Origin: Rotaria macrura
Taxonomy: Eukaryota; Rotifera; Eurotatoria; Philodinida; Philodinidae
Length of the DNA: 64,000 bases
Direction: 5' to 3'
Assembly: GCA_900239685.1 (NCBI GenBank)
Contig: OENT01000165.1
Coordinates: 62,001 to 126,000, forward strand
Made by a program: the position numbers and the translations under genes. Positions 12,359 to 25,945 of the stretch are shown one piece after another; the first letter of the stretch is position 1, and every line of letters starts with the position of its first letter. The notes below the pieces were generated by a model. That model was not told the DNA's origin. It saw only the letters and a program-made list of their open reading frames with translations, and searched no databases.

Positions 12359-15118
12359 TGATGAACTAGTCAATTTTTATGATTTCCTATACAGAATAAA
12401 TCTATATTCTGTTCTCTTTTAAAATACTTTCAATTGACATTCTAGTCATTTGAAAAGATGACAATAATATTGATGCATATGATATAATTATGAGTCTTAT
12501 GTTTGTCAAACGCAAAGTTTACTCTGTTTGAATTCCATATTTTTAATTGAATAAACAATTTATGGAAACAGATGATTGCATTAAGAACCGACATGGGCTA
12601 TTGATTTTCATACTAATAATGAATTCATCTTATCTAGTCGGTATTCAAGTTTCGTTACAACCATAATCATATGTTCTCACTACATGATCACGATAAAACA
12701 TTGAAGAAAAGATTGTTCATATAGTGCGAATGCGAAAACAAGTACAAATTGTTAATCTGTTCATCAACATATGCGAACGTGCTCAAGCTATAGATATATG
12801 GAAAACAATGATTGAAAGCGATTCGTTTTCTACTATACGGTTGTGCGTGATGTACATCTAGAAGCAAACATTTGTATCTGTGATATTAAGTGTATACGCA
12901 TTTTTATAATTAATATTCATGACAAAAATATATTCTAGACGAAGTCTTGAAAATTTCGAGTAAATTTTGGCATGACCTATACCGAAATAAATGCGTCAGA
13001 TGAGAATAATCAACAGATAGACAAAGTAAGAAAACAAGGATCGATTTCTGGATTTATGTCTAACATAACTAACGCGTTAAAAGCATCTTATCAAGAACAT
13101 TATTAAAACATAATTAATATTCTGATCTATTTCAGTTAGAGAAGAATCTTGCAAATATTGGCTTTCTTTTGTGTCAGTAATCGATGAAATAAAAAGAAAA
13201 CCCAATCATAATAGGAACCATTTCACATCACTTTGGAATGAAAGAATCGGATTTTAATTCTAATAGTTTCAAGTTTCCAGTTAGGAATTATCTGAGAAAC
13301 GTGTAATATTCACTGAAATATCTATGTCACATTAGAAAAAGAATTAACATTTTAGTTATTAGTTTCGATGGGAACAATATTGAAATTTGAGATTTTCACC
13401 GTTGAAAAGAGAAGATGAAAGTTACATCGAATTTTACGTTCTAGATTTTTCTGGCAAATTTTCTGGCGGCATAATATCAATGTTGATTAAAAACAAAGTA
13501 TTGTATAATGCCAAGTACTAAGATCTTAATTTTCAACGGTGCACTAGAATTCATGACTCATCATCTACCTAGAAATGTCATAATTATATCGAATTGTTGA
13601 ATGACTTAAAGATCGTTGCTTCAAAAACAAATTAATTGATTTGATCGAAAAATTTTTCAATGATTCGACATTTTCTAGAAAGCCTTTCATAAAAAAAACA
13701 TTACCTTCACAAATTTAAATGCCTCGATTCTTACAAGGAAAACTGATTAGAAGAATCGGATGAATTATACGATTTCATGTAGTTCTATTTTTACTTCTAA
13801 CTTGTAACAGCTACGTTGACCTCTATCTTGTTCCGATTGAAAATGATTTTAAATATATTCGTTCTTCTGTGATTTTCAGAAAGATATTAATTTGCCAAAT
13901 TCACAAGTTTGACAGAGACAAGTACATCCTATCTGTAATCAACTATGCGTATTCGATTCGAAACTTTAATTCATGTTTTCGAAGGACTATTGAACTATGG
14001 TGAAATTCAAAAAAATTGAATCAGTTCAACGGTACTGACGACTTTTACTAGTTCTGAAAAATTAGTTGAAAATCGAAGGAATCTCTCCTCTCTCCCTCTA
14101 CATCAGAGACAGATAAAAATCAAATTAGCAATTGATATTCGATAACATGTCATCTTCTCACTGTATTAACGTTTTCAGTAGCATTCTAGAATTCACGAAA
14201 CGCAAAAAAAGATTCAGTAGAACAGACTTAAACTTTAACGCTTGTAGCGTATGTAAGTGAATGCTCAACGATTGATGGTTGGTGTTTAGTCTATTGTTTC
14301 TCTATTCGTCTGTCGAATTCATTTATTTGAATGAAAAATATTCTCTCTATGTTTACTTAAATCTTCATAGCCTATATAGCTTAATTCTAATTCGACGAGT
14401 CTTCTTCTTTCACTTGTGATTATATTTATGAAACATTCTGAATACTTTCAGCCAAACAAAAATGTATAATTTTCGAATTAATCTTTTGATTTTATAAAAT
14501 TGACAATAGTAGTTGATTGTAACGGACATGATTGAGAAATTTCATTGATTCTTTCTAGAAAAGGACAGCTTGGTGAAGCATTTTGCTAGCTGAGGTTTAT
14601 GCTTCAAATATAAAACGGTATATATGGAACTATGAAAAAATAGGTTTATCATATGTTCGACATATTACATGTATTTCATTGGAACTTTATCTTTGCATGA
14701 ATTTTCAATATATTTGGTTTTTACTTATCAAGTCATATGCTTATTTTTCTCAATTGAGTAAACTGGAGACACTGATTCGATTGACATCCTTTGTTTTAAA
14801 TTTGATTTAGTTGTTTCTTGTATAAGGAACAAATAGAAAGACGTAACTAGTTTTACAACGAATAGGGTCGTTATACAATGTTCTCGTGTTTTCCTTATTA
14901 TTTCGATTCGTTATTCTGTTCTATGAACATGTGATGTTTCCATTCTTTTCTTCTTGCCGTTGTTGTTGTTCTTCTTCTTTCTAAATCTAACATTTACGTA
15001 AAATATTCAATCGATCGTATTTGTCTTTCAACATTTATCCGTCATAATTGAATTTCATGTTTTCTAGATTTTCTTAATTATTTTTCTTCGCTGAGATAAG
15101 CCGAAATAGAACAAAACA
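12359..15118. other. Intergenic, nothing supported
   Basis: AT-rich sequence between the DLC-like gene and EXO1. No coding exon, RNA gene or mobile element that I can support. The 75-codon frame at 14583-14810 has no recognisable content. Confidence 0.6.
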
Positions 15119-18100
15119 ATGGGAATCGAGGGTCTTCATCCTCTACTAAAGTCAGCTATACATCGTGTGAACATCAAAAGTACTGAATTTCAAGGAACAA
15201 CGTGTGCTGTTGATACAAGTTTTTTACTTCATCGAGGTGCTTATTCATGTGCTGGCAAACTAGCACAAAACGAACCAACTGATAGGTGATTAATTCTATA
15301 TTAAATCAATGTGATAAAGTCGCACATCTTCTTTTATTTACTCGTCTGTTTAGATATATTCAGTATGTTACACGATTTGTTGAAAGATTACTTGACTGGA
15401 ATATAAAGCCAATAATGGTTTTCGATGGTTCACCGTTGCCAGCGAAACGAATAACTAATATTAATCGTAGCGAGTACAGTGAAGATTTGTCTTTTTTTTA
15501 AATAGTTAGTATTGTATTATTTTTTAAGTGAACGTGAACGAAATCGATTACGTGGACAAAAGGCTCTGGCTAACGGAAAAACTCGTGAAGCTGAACAATT
15601 TTTTCAAAGAGCAATTGAAATTACACCAGACATGGTTCTAAATGTAATTCGAGTATGAAACGTTTTTTTTTCTCCTTCTTGTCACTTCCACACGAACGTT
15701 ATGTCGTTTATTTTAGACTCTTCGAACTATGGGCATTGATATCATTGTTGCGCCTTACGAAGCCGATGCTCAATTAGCATATTTAAATCGAGCAAAAATA
15801 GCTGATTATGTCATAACAGAAGATTCAGATCTTGTTCTATTTGGCTGTCATCATGTTAGTAAACAAAAGAAAAAACACAAATATTGCAAATAATTTTGTT
15901 TTTTATTATGATTTTATAATTTAAGATTCTATTTAAACTTGATGAACAAGGCAATGGTGAATTATTTGAAAGAGAAAAGTTTGATTTGAAAAAAGAATTC
16001 GGTCTTGATAGTTTTGAACGATTTCGATGGATGTGCATTTTATCTGGATGTGATTATCTTGAAAATATTACTGGCATTGGCTTAGTTAAAGCTAAAAAGA
16101 TTATGAGTAGAACTCAGATATCAAATATTGATCTGGTACTTTCGAATTGATCCTTTCGCTTTGAAGTTTAATAGATATTCGTCTTTGTTTTGGTTTTTAT
16201 TAAAATAGATTCTTAAACAATTACCTCAAAATCTTGGCAAATTAAATCTTCGTGTGACAGACGATTACATCACAGGCTTTAAACGAGCACATTTAGCATT
16301 TCTCTATCAAATTGTCTATGATCCGATACGAAGAAAACAAGTACCACTTAATCCATTGCCAGATGATGTTGATTATGATCAATTGAAATTTGCTGGACAG
16401 TACGTTACGGATTAGTACGATATTAACTTTTCAAAATAAGAGCAAGACTTTTTCTAGAACTTTCCATTTCTATACTTGACTAGATTTCATTTACTTATCA
16501 CTGAATACATTGTTTTCTACTTGATTGAAAAATGTTTGTCGTCATGAAAATTGAAATACAAATAAATATATTGCTTCTAGTGTGTCTTGGTATTCATTCT
16601 AAAGATCTTTTTTAATTTTAGTTTCTTCTAGAATCGTTTGAGTTTCAGAATTTTCGTATGTGTCACACTCAGATCTGATCGGAAAAATTTATTGCCACTT
16701 TATCTGATAGAGTCTACTTGCTAAATCATACTTTCGAGAAGCATTCTTTAACTGTTGAAAAGAAAATCATTATTTGTATCGATACCCTTGCCAATATATA
16801 CTCGTAGTCTTAGACTATTCGAGCTCAATTTGCAAAGAAAATAAATAGATTCAAGTTTGAATCATTTGATAAAACAGAAGTCAATATCTATAATCGATAG
16901 TTAAAATAAGCTTTCTTAAAATAGCGAGCCTTATACTGTTTCATTATTTTTTTCCAAATCAATGTCATGTAATTCTTCTCAGGTTCGAATATGATTAATC
17001 TTTTTATTGAGTATTCAAGGACTCTATGCATTCGAACTATTCCTGTTTATAACTAGGCTTGGCTATCATAATGGATTAAAATCCATTTTTTCACCATAAT
17101 ACATCAGATAAATAGTCAAGTTACAGAGACGTATTCCTCGATGATACATACAACATCTTGATGGATTTTGCTGATTATTTTATAAACATCATTTACTTTA
17201 TTGTGACCACAGAAGTGACTCTCTTATAGTTGAAAAAAAAGCAATTTTCATAAATGACTAAGTAGTATCTCTTCTATACCATGACAAAAATGCTATCAAA
17301 ACAAATTATCTCATCATTAAAGGATTACTAGCATCTAAACAAACACATAATAAATTTTTTCGAAAATATATATGACTTTTTACTTAGACTCGATCATACA
17401 CCACTTGCATTTCAGCATGCCATTGGAAATTTAAACGTAAAAACAAAATCTATCGTTGATAATTTTGATCCAAATGAATGGAAAGTAAGTAATTATGAAG
17501 TGAATTCTTGAAAGGAATTTTCTCGTTAATATTTAGTATCGTTCACCCGGTTCATCCACATTTAATGCAGTACATCTTAAATCAATATGGAGTGATGAAT
17601 ATGCTATTCGTTCGGAAGTATTTTCATTAACGTCAGCACAAATAATTCGAAAAAAAGTTTCAACACCATCCCCACCAAGAAAATCTCGACCTCGAACAGA
17701 TACCACGTCTGATGCGCTAACATCTTCAGCTATTCTTAATATGTATTTATCGACATCAAATGAAAAGGAAATCGACATAACAACAACAACAAAACGTTCT
17801 CCATCTGCTGAATATCATACATCTATAATTCAAAGTATTGAAGTGGTGAAACGGCCGCTACTGTTTAATCAATACGATAACGATACATGTAGTCGATTCT
17901 TTTCTTCATCTAAGACAATCAACACAAGTATATTTGATGCAATCACTGAAAATCAACATACTGCATCGAATAAAGAAATCATTTCGTCGAGTAATAAAAA
18001 TAAAAAATTTAAAGTATTCAATACGAATAGTGACAGCAACGATTTTTCATCCCAATCAACTCTTCAAAGTTCCATTGAAAATTTTTTAACGCCAACGAAA

Positions 18101-18440
18101 CACAATCGTGTCGTATTACAAAGAAAATCACCAAATATTGATGAAAAATCTCCCCCAACAGATAATTTGGACATCAAAACGTTCGACGAAGAAATCGATT
18201 CGATACAAGTAGGATTCATTTACGGTATCGTTGTTTATTTGTTTATTTGACGTTGTGTCATTCACTATAGGATGATGATTTGAAAACAGAAATTTCTGGT
18301 ACAATTTTTTGTATGATCGAAAAATAGACTAGCAATTTATTGTCTATTTAGAACCTTCGTCAACAGTAACAACCGAAGCCAAATCACCAGTACTTAAATT
18401 ACCTCCAAATCTTCGAAATTACTTTGCTAAATCAAAGTAA
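15119..18440 (+). CDS. EXO1: Exonuclease 1 (5'-3' exonuclease / flap endonuclease)
   Basis: Ten exons: 15119-15285, 15354-15473, 15529-15652, 15717-15854, 15926-16135, 16209-16399, 17388-17484, 17537-18208, 18271-18298, 18352-18440; 611 aa. It is a FEN1/XPG-family nuclease acting in mismatch repair and DNA end resection. The N-terminal block starts [10 protein letters not shown]. Metal-binding acidic residues are Asp32, Asp80, Glu152 and Asp154 ([11 protein letters not shown]), Asp173 and Asp175 (TEDSDL), plus the Asp in SGCDYL. The helix-two-turn-helix reads [10 protein letters not shown], and the EXO1-type motifs [17 protein letters not shown] and PLNPLPDD follow. The C-terminal third is a Ser/Thr-rich tail, shorter than the human one, ending YFAKSK. 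An in-frame TAG at 15107 precedes the ATG. The stop TAA overlaps a donor-like GTAAGT, so a longer spliced form is possible but unlikely. Confidence 0.96.
16400..17387 (+). other. EXO1 intron 6
   Basis: 988 bp intron, the only long one in this gene, phase 2, donor GTACGT, acceptor TTACTTAG. No feature recognised inside. Confidence 0.85.
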
Positions 18441-18962
18441 GTTTCAGTTCATTTTGTTTCCTTTTTTTTTTGGTTTTTAAAGGTACGTTTCATAACTTTA
18501 AGTTCATCTCGAATGGTTCGACTTACATGAAAACAAAAAGTGATGAAGTATATCTTTACTTTATTTTTGTTATTTCAACATGCATTAGTGATTTTCAAAT
18601 GTTTCTGTTTGTGTGTGTGTTTGACATCTCAATTTATTTGTTATGCATATTGCTCTTTCTTTCTCCATAGGATATTCACTATTTTTTTTCTTGTATTTTC
18701 GTTTCTTTTTAATGTCTTGCTGGCTTCAATTGAAACTTGTGTGCGTACGTGTGTCTATAGAAAAATACTTTTTGGTTATTATGATTATTTTTTTTTGTGT
18801 TCTCAAACACTATCATCTATTTCTGAAAAGTGATAGATTTCAATTTATGAACTATTAGTTTTCGTCCGAATCATCAGGCGAATGTTCGCATACACTCCAG
18901 CCTGACATTCTTCGTTGAGTATTTGAAAGATTTGTGTTCGTTAGAATTGATTCTGGAGCTCT
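18441..18962. other. Shared 3' UTR interval between convergent genes
   Basis: 522 bp separate the EXO1 stop from the stop of the minus-strand RIIa-domain gene. The region is T-rich on the plus strand. A minus-strand AATAAA lies at 18638-18633, so the two 3' UTRs may overlap. Open frames here are T-rich low-complexity or antisense shadows. Confidence 0.5.
18633..18638 (-). promoter_or_regulatory. Polyadenylation signal of the RIIa-domain gene
   Basis: TTTATT on the plus strand (AATAAA on the minus strand), about 325 bp beyond the minus-strand stop. A second copy lies at 18560-18565. Confidence 0.35.
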
Positions 18963-20960
18963 TCATGAAAATAAAGAGTGTGCAATCGTGTCAGATAATT
19001 GACCATCGGGTATGTCATTTGTATCAGTTTGATGTTTTTTTCTTACTGGTGACGATATACTTCGTGATGATGGTGAGCGACCTTCGTTTAGTTCTGGGGT
19101 CCTTGCAAAAAAATCGAATTCAGGCGAGCGCAATGTTTGCATTTGTTTGGTCTTTGATCTATCATTAGTAATTGGGGAATGCGTTATTGGTGGACGATGT
19201 CGCACATTATCTGGATCGTTTTCATTGATAGGCCGAAAGTAATTTCGTTGGGAAAGATTGGAATCAACGATTTGCATTGTTGCATCATTCGCTGCTGGTG
19301 ATGGAAAAGTTGGTTGTATGTTGGATGTATCTAATGTTGACTCGAACCAGTCATCGACGATACCACAGCTTGATGTCACTGATCTTGTTAATTGTTGAGG
19401 TTCCAATAAACTAGCAGTTTGCCTAGCTAAAAATGAGTAGTATGACAATTATATATTTATGTTGGTCGAATTCTATGAAGTGGAGAAAATAAAATCTGCT
19501 AGTGTAGTACTGACGAGATCATACTATAGAAAACAAAACATAATCATTCTCATTAATCATAGAAAAATTCCTTTATTCCATGTATTTTGTTAAAAATACT
19601 GTCTGTATTTGTTTAGGTTAACTTTCCAATAATCCAATTAAGATCATTGTTCGTTTACTATAACGGGAAATGATTAATATACTGTTTGTAATCATATATC
19701 AGGTTTGTAGCGCTTTCAAATTTCTACGTTAGCCCTTTCACAGCTATTTTAAAGATTATCTATTAAAAAATGTTTACTTAACTTACCAGACACTTCTCGA
19801 GAATAATTTTTTATTGGATTTGCTTCATAATTGATTATACTACCACACATGCTACAAATACCAGACTGAGTCAAAGACATGTGATTCATATTTTCTGTTC
19901 TTCTTGTTGAGCCAAAGTCTGCCATGTTTTTTCGACGTCCATGGGGGGAATTCGGTCGAGATTTCGCTAGTCGATTTCTATATCTTTCTCTATTTGTGTC
20001 TCGTCTTGGCTGAAATAAATTTTCGTCGTTCAATAATTCTTCTTCTTCTTTCGATTTGACAAATGTTTTATTTTTAGATTTTAAATAATTTTTTTCTTGT
20101 AAACCATTCGATACTATTTGATCATCGTGTGATTTCTGTTCTGTTTGATTGTCATTTGCACTTGTCGCAACATCTGATTGTAAGATTTGTTCTTTCTGAC
20201 GTACTTCTCTTGCTAATTCAGCAAGCTTTTCTTGATGTTGACGACGATCCTTTTCATAACGAATATGTTGTTTATATTTAATTAATTGTATTACACTGGG
20301 TTGCTCATTCATTTCTCTATGTTGAAGATCTTCCAACATTGAATAGTTAGATGTATTTATTGTCGATGATTGATTTAGTTTTGTTTTTATTGGTTTAATA
20401 AGTTCTTCTTGGAGTATGTCACGATCCGATTGAATATCTTTTCTGAGTTTAACAGTTTGTTGACTTGCACGATTTGTCGATGCAACATTTCTTATACTAA
20501 TATCATATGTTGGTTTTGAAGCCATTGTCTAAAATAATAGAAAGCAAAATGATACGGATTCTTTTTCGTTTCGGGAAAAAAAACGAATGTTCTTTACATC
20601 GCTTTTGAGTAAATCACGAGAAGTAGATCCAGCAAATGGTATCGTATTAATTTCACTTTGATTAGATGCACGACTTCTTGATGTATCCATTTCGTTTGCA
20701 TTTCCCATATGAATAGGAGAACGTGGAGAAACAAATGGTTGTGATTTCAATGTATTTGAGACATTTTTCGAAATGGTATCGATATTATGATTGTCTTGAA
20801 ATGTCTTAAACGGTTTCGGATATTTTTTTTGAAGATATTGCAAGATGGTGACAATTGGTTCAGGAGGCATCCGTTGTACAAGAGCGTGTGTTAACTCTTT
20901 GAACAGACCTTCGATATTGTGTTGTCTCCAATAATCCTCGACATTCGAAGATCTAGCCAT
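18963..20960 (-). CDS. C8orf34-like: RIIa-domain coiled-coil protein resembling C8orf34
   Basis: Three minus-strand exons: 20960-20598, 20528-19787, 19426-18963, phases 0 and 1; 522 aa, similar to vertebrate C8orf34. Residues about 12-48 (IEGLFKELTHALVQRMPPEP then ILQYLQKKYP) look like a DPY-30/RIIa dimerisation-docking helix pair with the buried Pro pair (PPEP). This is the fold that docks A-kinase anchoring proteins. A charged coiled coil follows at about 195-250 (EKDRRQHQEKLAELAREVRQ). A CxxC segment (SGICSMCGSIINYE) resembles the ICSRC motif I recall in C8orf34. The C-terminal third is a Ser/Pro-rich tail. The function is not established; a ciliary or PKA-scaffold role is inference from the domain. 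It is convergent with EXO1. Confidence 0.85.
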
Positions 20961-23900
20961 GATTATGCTTAAGTGATATTCTTCAGTACGTTATTTGGAC
21001 AATTTGATGATATATGGAAGACATTAATCTTGTTCTATTCATTGCGTTGTCCGTGACAAAACCATCAATAGAAATCATACGTATGCGACAGTGAGTTAAT
21101 TTGATCTGGCGACATCATCAGAACGAATAATCCTGCATTCCTTCAAATGTAAAGGATGTTTTACGACTTGCTATTGCAATAATATTATCAGAAATGATCA
21201 TCGAGAATATCTAATTAATAGCTCATTAACTATTAATCAGTAAAACTCACTCGTTTGAGAAAATCATTTTTTTGAATTGAAGTTATCTTTTCATAATACG
21301 AAGTGTTCACAGATCAAAAACTAATCTTCAAAGATCTTGTTTTTAGATTTTTCAATACATGCTTTAAATTCTCAATTGATGAGTATTCCCAGGACGATAA
21401 CTTAACCATCGGAATTGATGACAATAAACAACGTTTTACATGCGTATCTGGTAATTAAATTCAGTTTGTAAAAGAAAAACAATCTTATTATGCACTGTGC
21501 ATATTTTTTTACGCAAAAGTCTACATATCTGAATCAAGAAAAGCATGACCCTTACTTGTATGTAGTAATATGATGAAAGAAATAGATTGTTTCTAAGTTT
21601 CCAGAGAAATACATCACTGAAATCTTATGATCAAGATTAACATGATTATAGAGAGAATCAGTAAAAAGACACTTTCATGCATATACTTCATCTGATGAGA
21701 TGCGACAATAAGTCATGACTTAAAACATGGTTTTAAGTTGTAATTATTTACATTTTACAATTCATTTATTTTCGTTAACAACTGAAACTAAAAAAATTCT
21801 AACGAAGATATCCCGTTTTGGAAAGAATATGATCTAGAAGCCAAACAGTTTGTTTTTTATAATCTTTGTCAACTTATGATAGTTCACAGTTTTCATCACA
21901 TCATGTAGTCTTAAATTATTGAACGTGTAATACATAAATCATTTTTAGAAATTACCATTTTTTGAATATTTTATGAAGTAATATCTATGTAGAAAAGCAT
22001 TAGACATAAGTTTCTCTTACTATGAAATGCAGTAGGGACATTAATAGGAACAAGGTGAAAAATATGAATCGATGAAAAAGTAAATTTGAATTGGACAAGA
22101 AAGAAAAGTGAGTATGTGTTCTATAAAAGTAACGCGATATTTTGCTCTCTCATAGTGGTAAATGTCGGAAGAATTATGACTTTGATAAATGTAAGTGTAA
22201 CATTGGTTCAGTTAGTTTGTAACGGAAATCAAACTGATACTTGCAACAGATACTATTTGCTGATTTCACCATGATATATTCTCTAATAACACAAGAGCAT
22301 GTTAAATTGTTCTAACGCACATGATACCTATCATACATATCCGTTTCTTTTATTTTAACGGTTGACACGTAGACATCAACATACAAAAGAGACTCGTGTC
22401 GTTTAACTAGTCAATAAAATGCATTGTTTCTATGTCATAGAAACTAAATTTCCGATTTCATCATCAAAGTATTCTCATTAAATTTATGCTACACTATAGC
22501 ATCACGCATTCGTAAACTGTGTGTTATCGTATGCATGGATGGAGATCGGTAGGTTTTGTTTTTCAAGATTTTGTATGGTATTTTCATTTTTACTATTATA
22601 AAACATAGTAATAGTGATAATTATGAAAATACATCTATTTACATATTTTCTTCCATATCTACTTGTAATGCTCTGAATATCGAAGAATTCTGTCAACTTC
22701 GTTCTAATAAACTACTATGACTTGATAGACATTTCCTGACGCAGAATTATACGTGCAACAATATGGTATTTTGTAGATTAATTACTATATCCGTCTGTCA
22801 TTTTTCGACTCTCCGAGAGTAAGTGAAATTTTTCGTGAAAACAATACAGATCACTTTTATGATCCAACATATTTTATCATGAATCGTATTTATTTCTTTA
22901 CAATTCGTTTTCTCTCTTCTCATGTTTTCAATGGAAAATGTATTCTGTTATAAAGTATATTTATCTATTCGTGACTTTATTCAACATGCTTGAAAAGTCA
23001 TCATGATTTAATTTTACATTCGTCGTGAAAGATTTACACCTTATTCTAGTAAGTCTTTTAGTTCAGTCGTTCGGGTAGTTAAATGAACCATTGTATCTAT
23101 CAGTCGAGGTACATTCAAACATGCAATCCAAAAGATTGAATATAGTGCATGTAGACTAGCAAAAGTCTAGAATTAGAATGAAACTATTAAAAAGTAAATC
23201 TAAACGATTGATGAAATGAAATCCTTTTTCTTTCGAACATTTCCCTCAAATTCATCTTTTCGTAATTCTAGGGAACGCAAATATATAAAAGATCCAGTAA
23301 GAGAAAGAAAAAACTACGATTCCATCTGATCTATATTTTGATTCATGTAATATCGAAGTTTTTCATTCAGCACATATATTAATAGAGATATGTTTCAGAA
23401 GTGCATTTCATTTACGATTAAATTGAATGTTACTAATTCTGACTAAATTTAAAGATATCTCAAGAATCATCCTACAACGTTATTTCTAAATGTAACCATG
23501 TATATATATATTATACGTAGAAAACAGATATAGAATTAGATACTTTGAATAAAATCTAATATCTCATTTTTTTTGTAAATATTCATAGATATCTTCCTCA
23601 CAACAAAATTTTTCTTCATACTCAACATCTTAGATAGTCTTAATGTATTTATAATTTGATTCTGATATGCTATGTGCTATGACTAGAAAGTCGAGAAATA
23701 ATTTGAACAAAAAAATTACTTAATTCTTCTTGTTACTCCTTTCAAATTACATTTCGATCTCAATCGTGATTGGTTATAAATAGATATTATATAACTAAAC
23801 AACTTGAATTTAAACATTTTTCTGTTTAATTTATACTGGCATTCAAAAATTCATATCGTCATAGGAATGTTGTTATGTAGATGGCTCATAATACTAGTAT

Positions 23901-25523
23901 GTTTGTTTTATAAGTCTATCACATAGATCTATGTTCAAATATACAATACATATATATACAAACATATCAATATAGATAGTGTTCGTTAATTATAATTAAA
24001 CAAATACAACTGGATGCATTGTTTGATTTTCATTGAATGACGAATCAATAAAAATAAATGAAGCATTCTTTTCAAGGAAACGTATCAAACGATGCTAATG
24101 TGTCAAATTACGCACGTCGGATAATATCAGAAGACTGTTATCGATATTTTCTAACTAAATCGAAAATATCAACATAATTCTATTTCCCTTTTCAACATTT
24201 GTCTCATCTATTGTTAGGAGAATACATTGTTGAAAAGAAACTTATTTGTGTAATATACAAAAACTAATCAAAGAAAGAACTTGATAACTACGAAGATGTT
24301 GAGGAAAAAAAAGAATTTTGTTTCAAAACAATCATTGAATAACTTAATGTCGGTATACCGCATGCTCGAGACAACAAAAATCAGTTGATAGATGTGTTAA
24401 TCTATCATATGTGCTGACGTGACATTCGTTGTAGAAAACTGTAACAGGTAGAGTATGCATGTCTATAGTCACGAGAGTCGATGCTGAAATCCCATTTTAT
24501 TTGAGTACATTAAAAAAATTATTCAAGCTATGTCAATTTATTAGAGCACGTCTACATTCATATATAGATACACGTACACCAATTTCTCATGGTTTTAGTA
24601 TTTATTAATGAGACTCAAATGAAAGTGTAAATAAATGTATCTAATAAAATTCACATCTTACCAATAATATTTGATAGTTGAGAAGATTTTAATATATTAG
24701 ATGGAAAGAACATAATGAACAAAGAATACGAATCATATTTTATCTACAGGTAACTCGATTCATAAGAAAAAACCAATTCGAAGACATTTCGTGATTATAC
24801 TCACTAAAAACAAATTTTTTATAGAAAATTTCAGTCGATTTTCATTTCTGTGGTAATGTTGATAATATTCTAAGAGTCAATAGTTAATTATATCATGTCA
24901 ATGTTTCTTAGAACTATTTAATAGTAATTTTATTTTCTCTTTTATTTGCCTATCATAATGATATTCTACTATCACTGGTATTTTTGATCAATTTATAGAT
25001 TATTCATCTAAAAAGAAAAACTTTATGTCTTGAGATCAAACATTTCATAAAGATATGCCTAAGAAAAACCTATAATAAGAATCTTAACTATATGCATAGT
25101 AATCAGTAGTTTCTATCAAACAAGAAAGAACCGAGAAAATAATTTTCAAAAAGTTAGTTTTTCCACTGTAAGTATTTTCTTTTTTCAAGAACGATGAATA
25201 TCTTGCTCATAACAAAATAAATATTTCGTTCTTTTTCTTTTCGTTCTTGAACTTAATCATTCAAATCAAAATTCACGAAAGATTAGTATACTATATCTAT
25301 ATATAAATGAATCAACTCGATAGACGTTATTTGTTTGTTAAGAATTGCTTTACGACTATTGACATTGTTTTCTTAGCTTACACAGGGATCAATCGTTCGT
25401 TGTTCACTAATGAACAAATCCACGGCGATATACTTTTGCCTTGTAGATGGCTTTTTTCATTGTTCAAATATATCTTTCACTGATATATGTTTATATATAT
25501 ATATATGTGTGTGTGTATACTGC
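20961..25523. other. Intergenic, 4.6 kb, nothing supported
   Basis: AT-rich sequence between the RIIa gene and the mucin-like gene. Only short frames occur (62-64 codons at 22086-22274 and 22696-22502) without recognisable content. A short (TA)n(TG)n microsatellite lies at 25494-25517, just beyond the mucin stop. Confidence 0.6.
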
Positions 25524-25897
25524 CTAAGAGATAAAACTAGTGTTCACATCAAATAAATAAAACGAGAAAAACGATTGACATAAAGTAAAAATTAAAACAA
25601 AACTAGATGATAAATAATATGCATGATTTTTAACCTCAATATACACTGTCTTAACTGGCTTTATTTCATTATATGATGTTGTTATTTCATGTGTACTTGT
25701 CAAATCAATAATTGTAGAATTTTCAATTGTAGTTTCTTCGTCTGGTTCTACCATAACTGATAGTGTAGTTGTGATCGGTGTTGTTGTAATGATCAATGTC
25801 GTACCTGCAATGGTTGTGATTGCAGTAATAGTTTTAGTAGTGCTACTCATAGGGCTACTCATAGGGCTAGTCATAGTGGTACTAGTAATAGTAGTAA

Positions 25898-25945
<48 letters not shown>

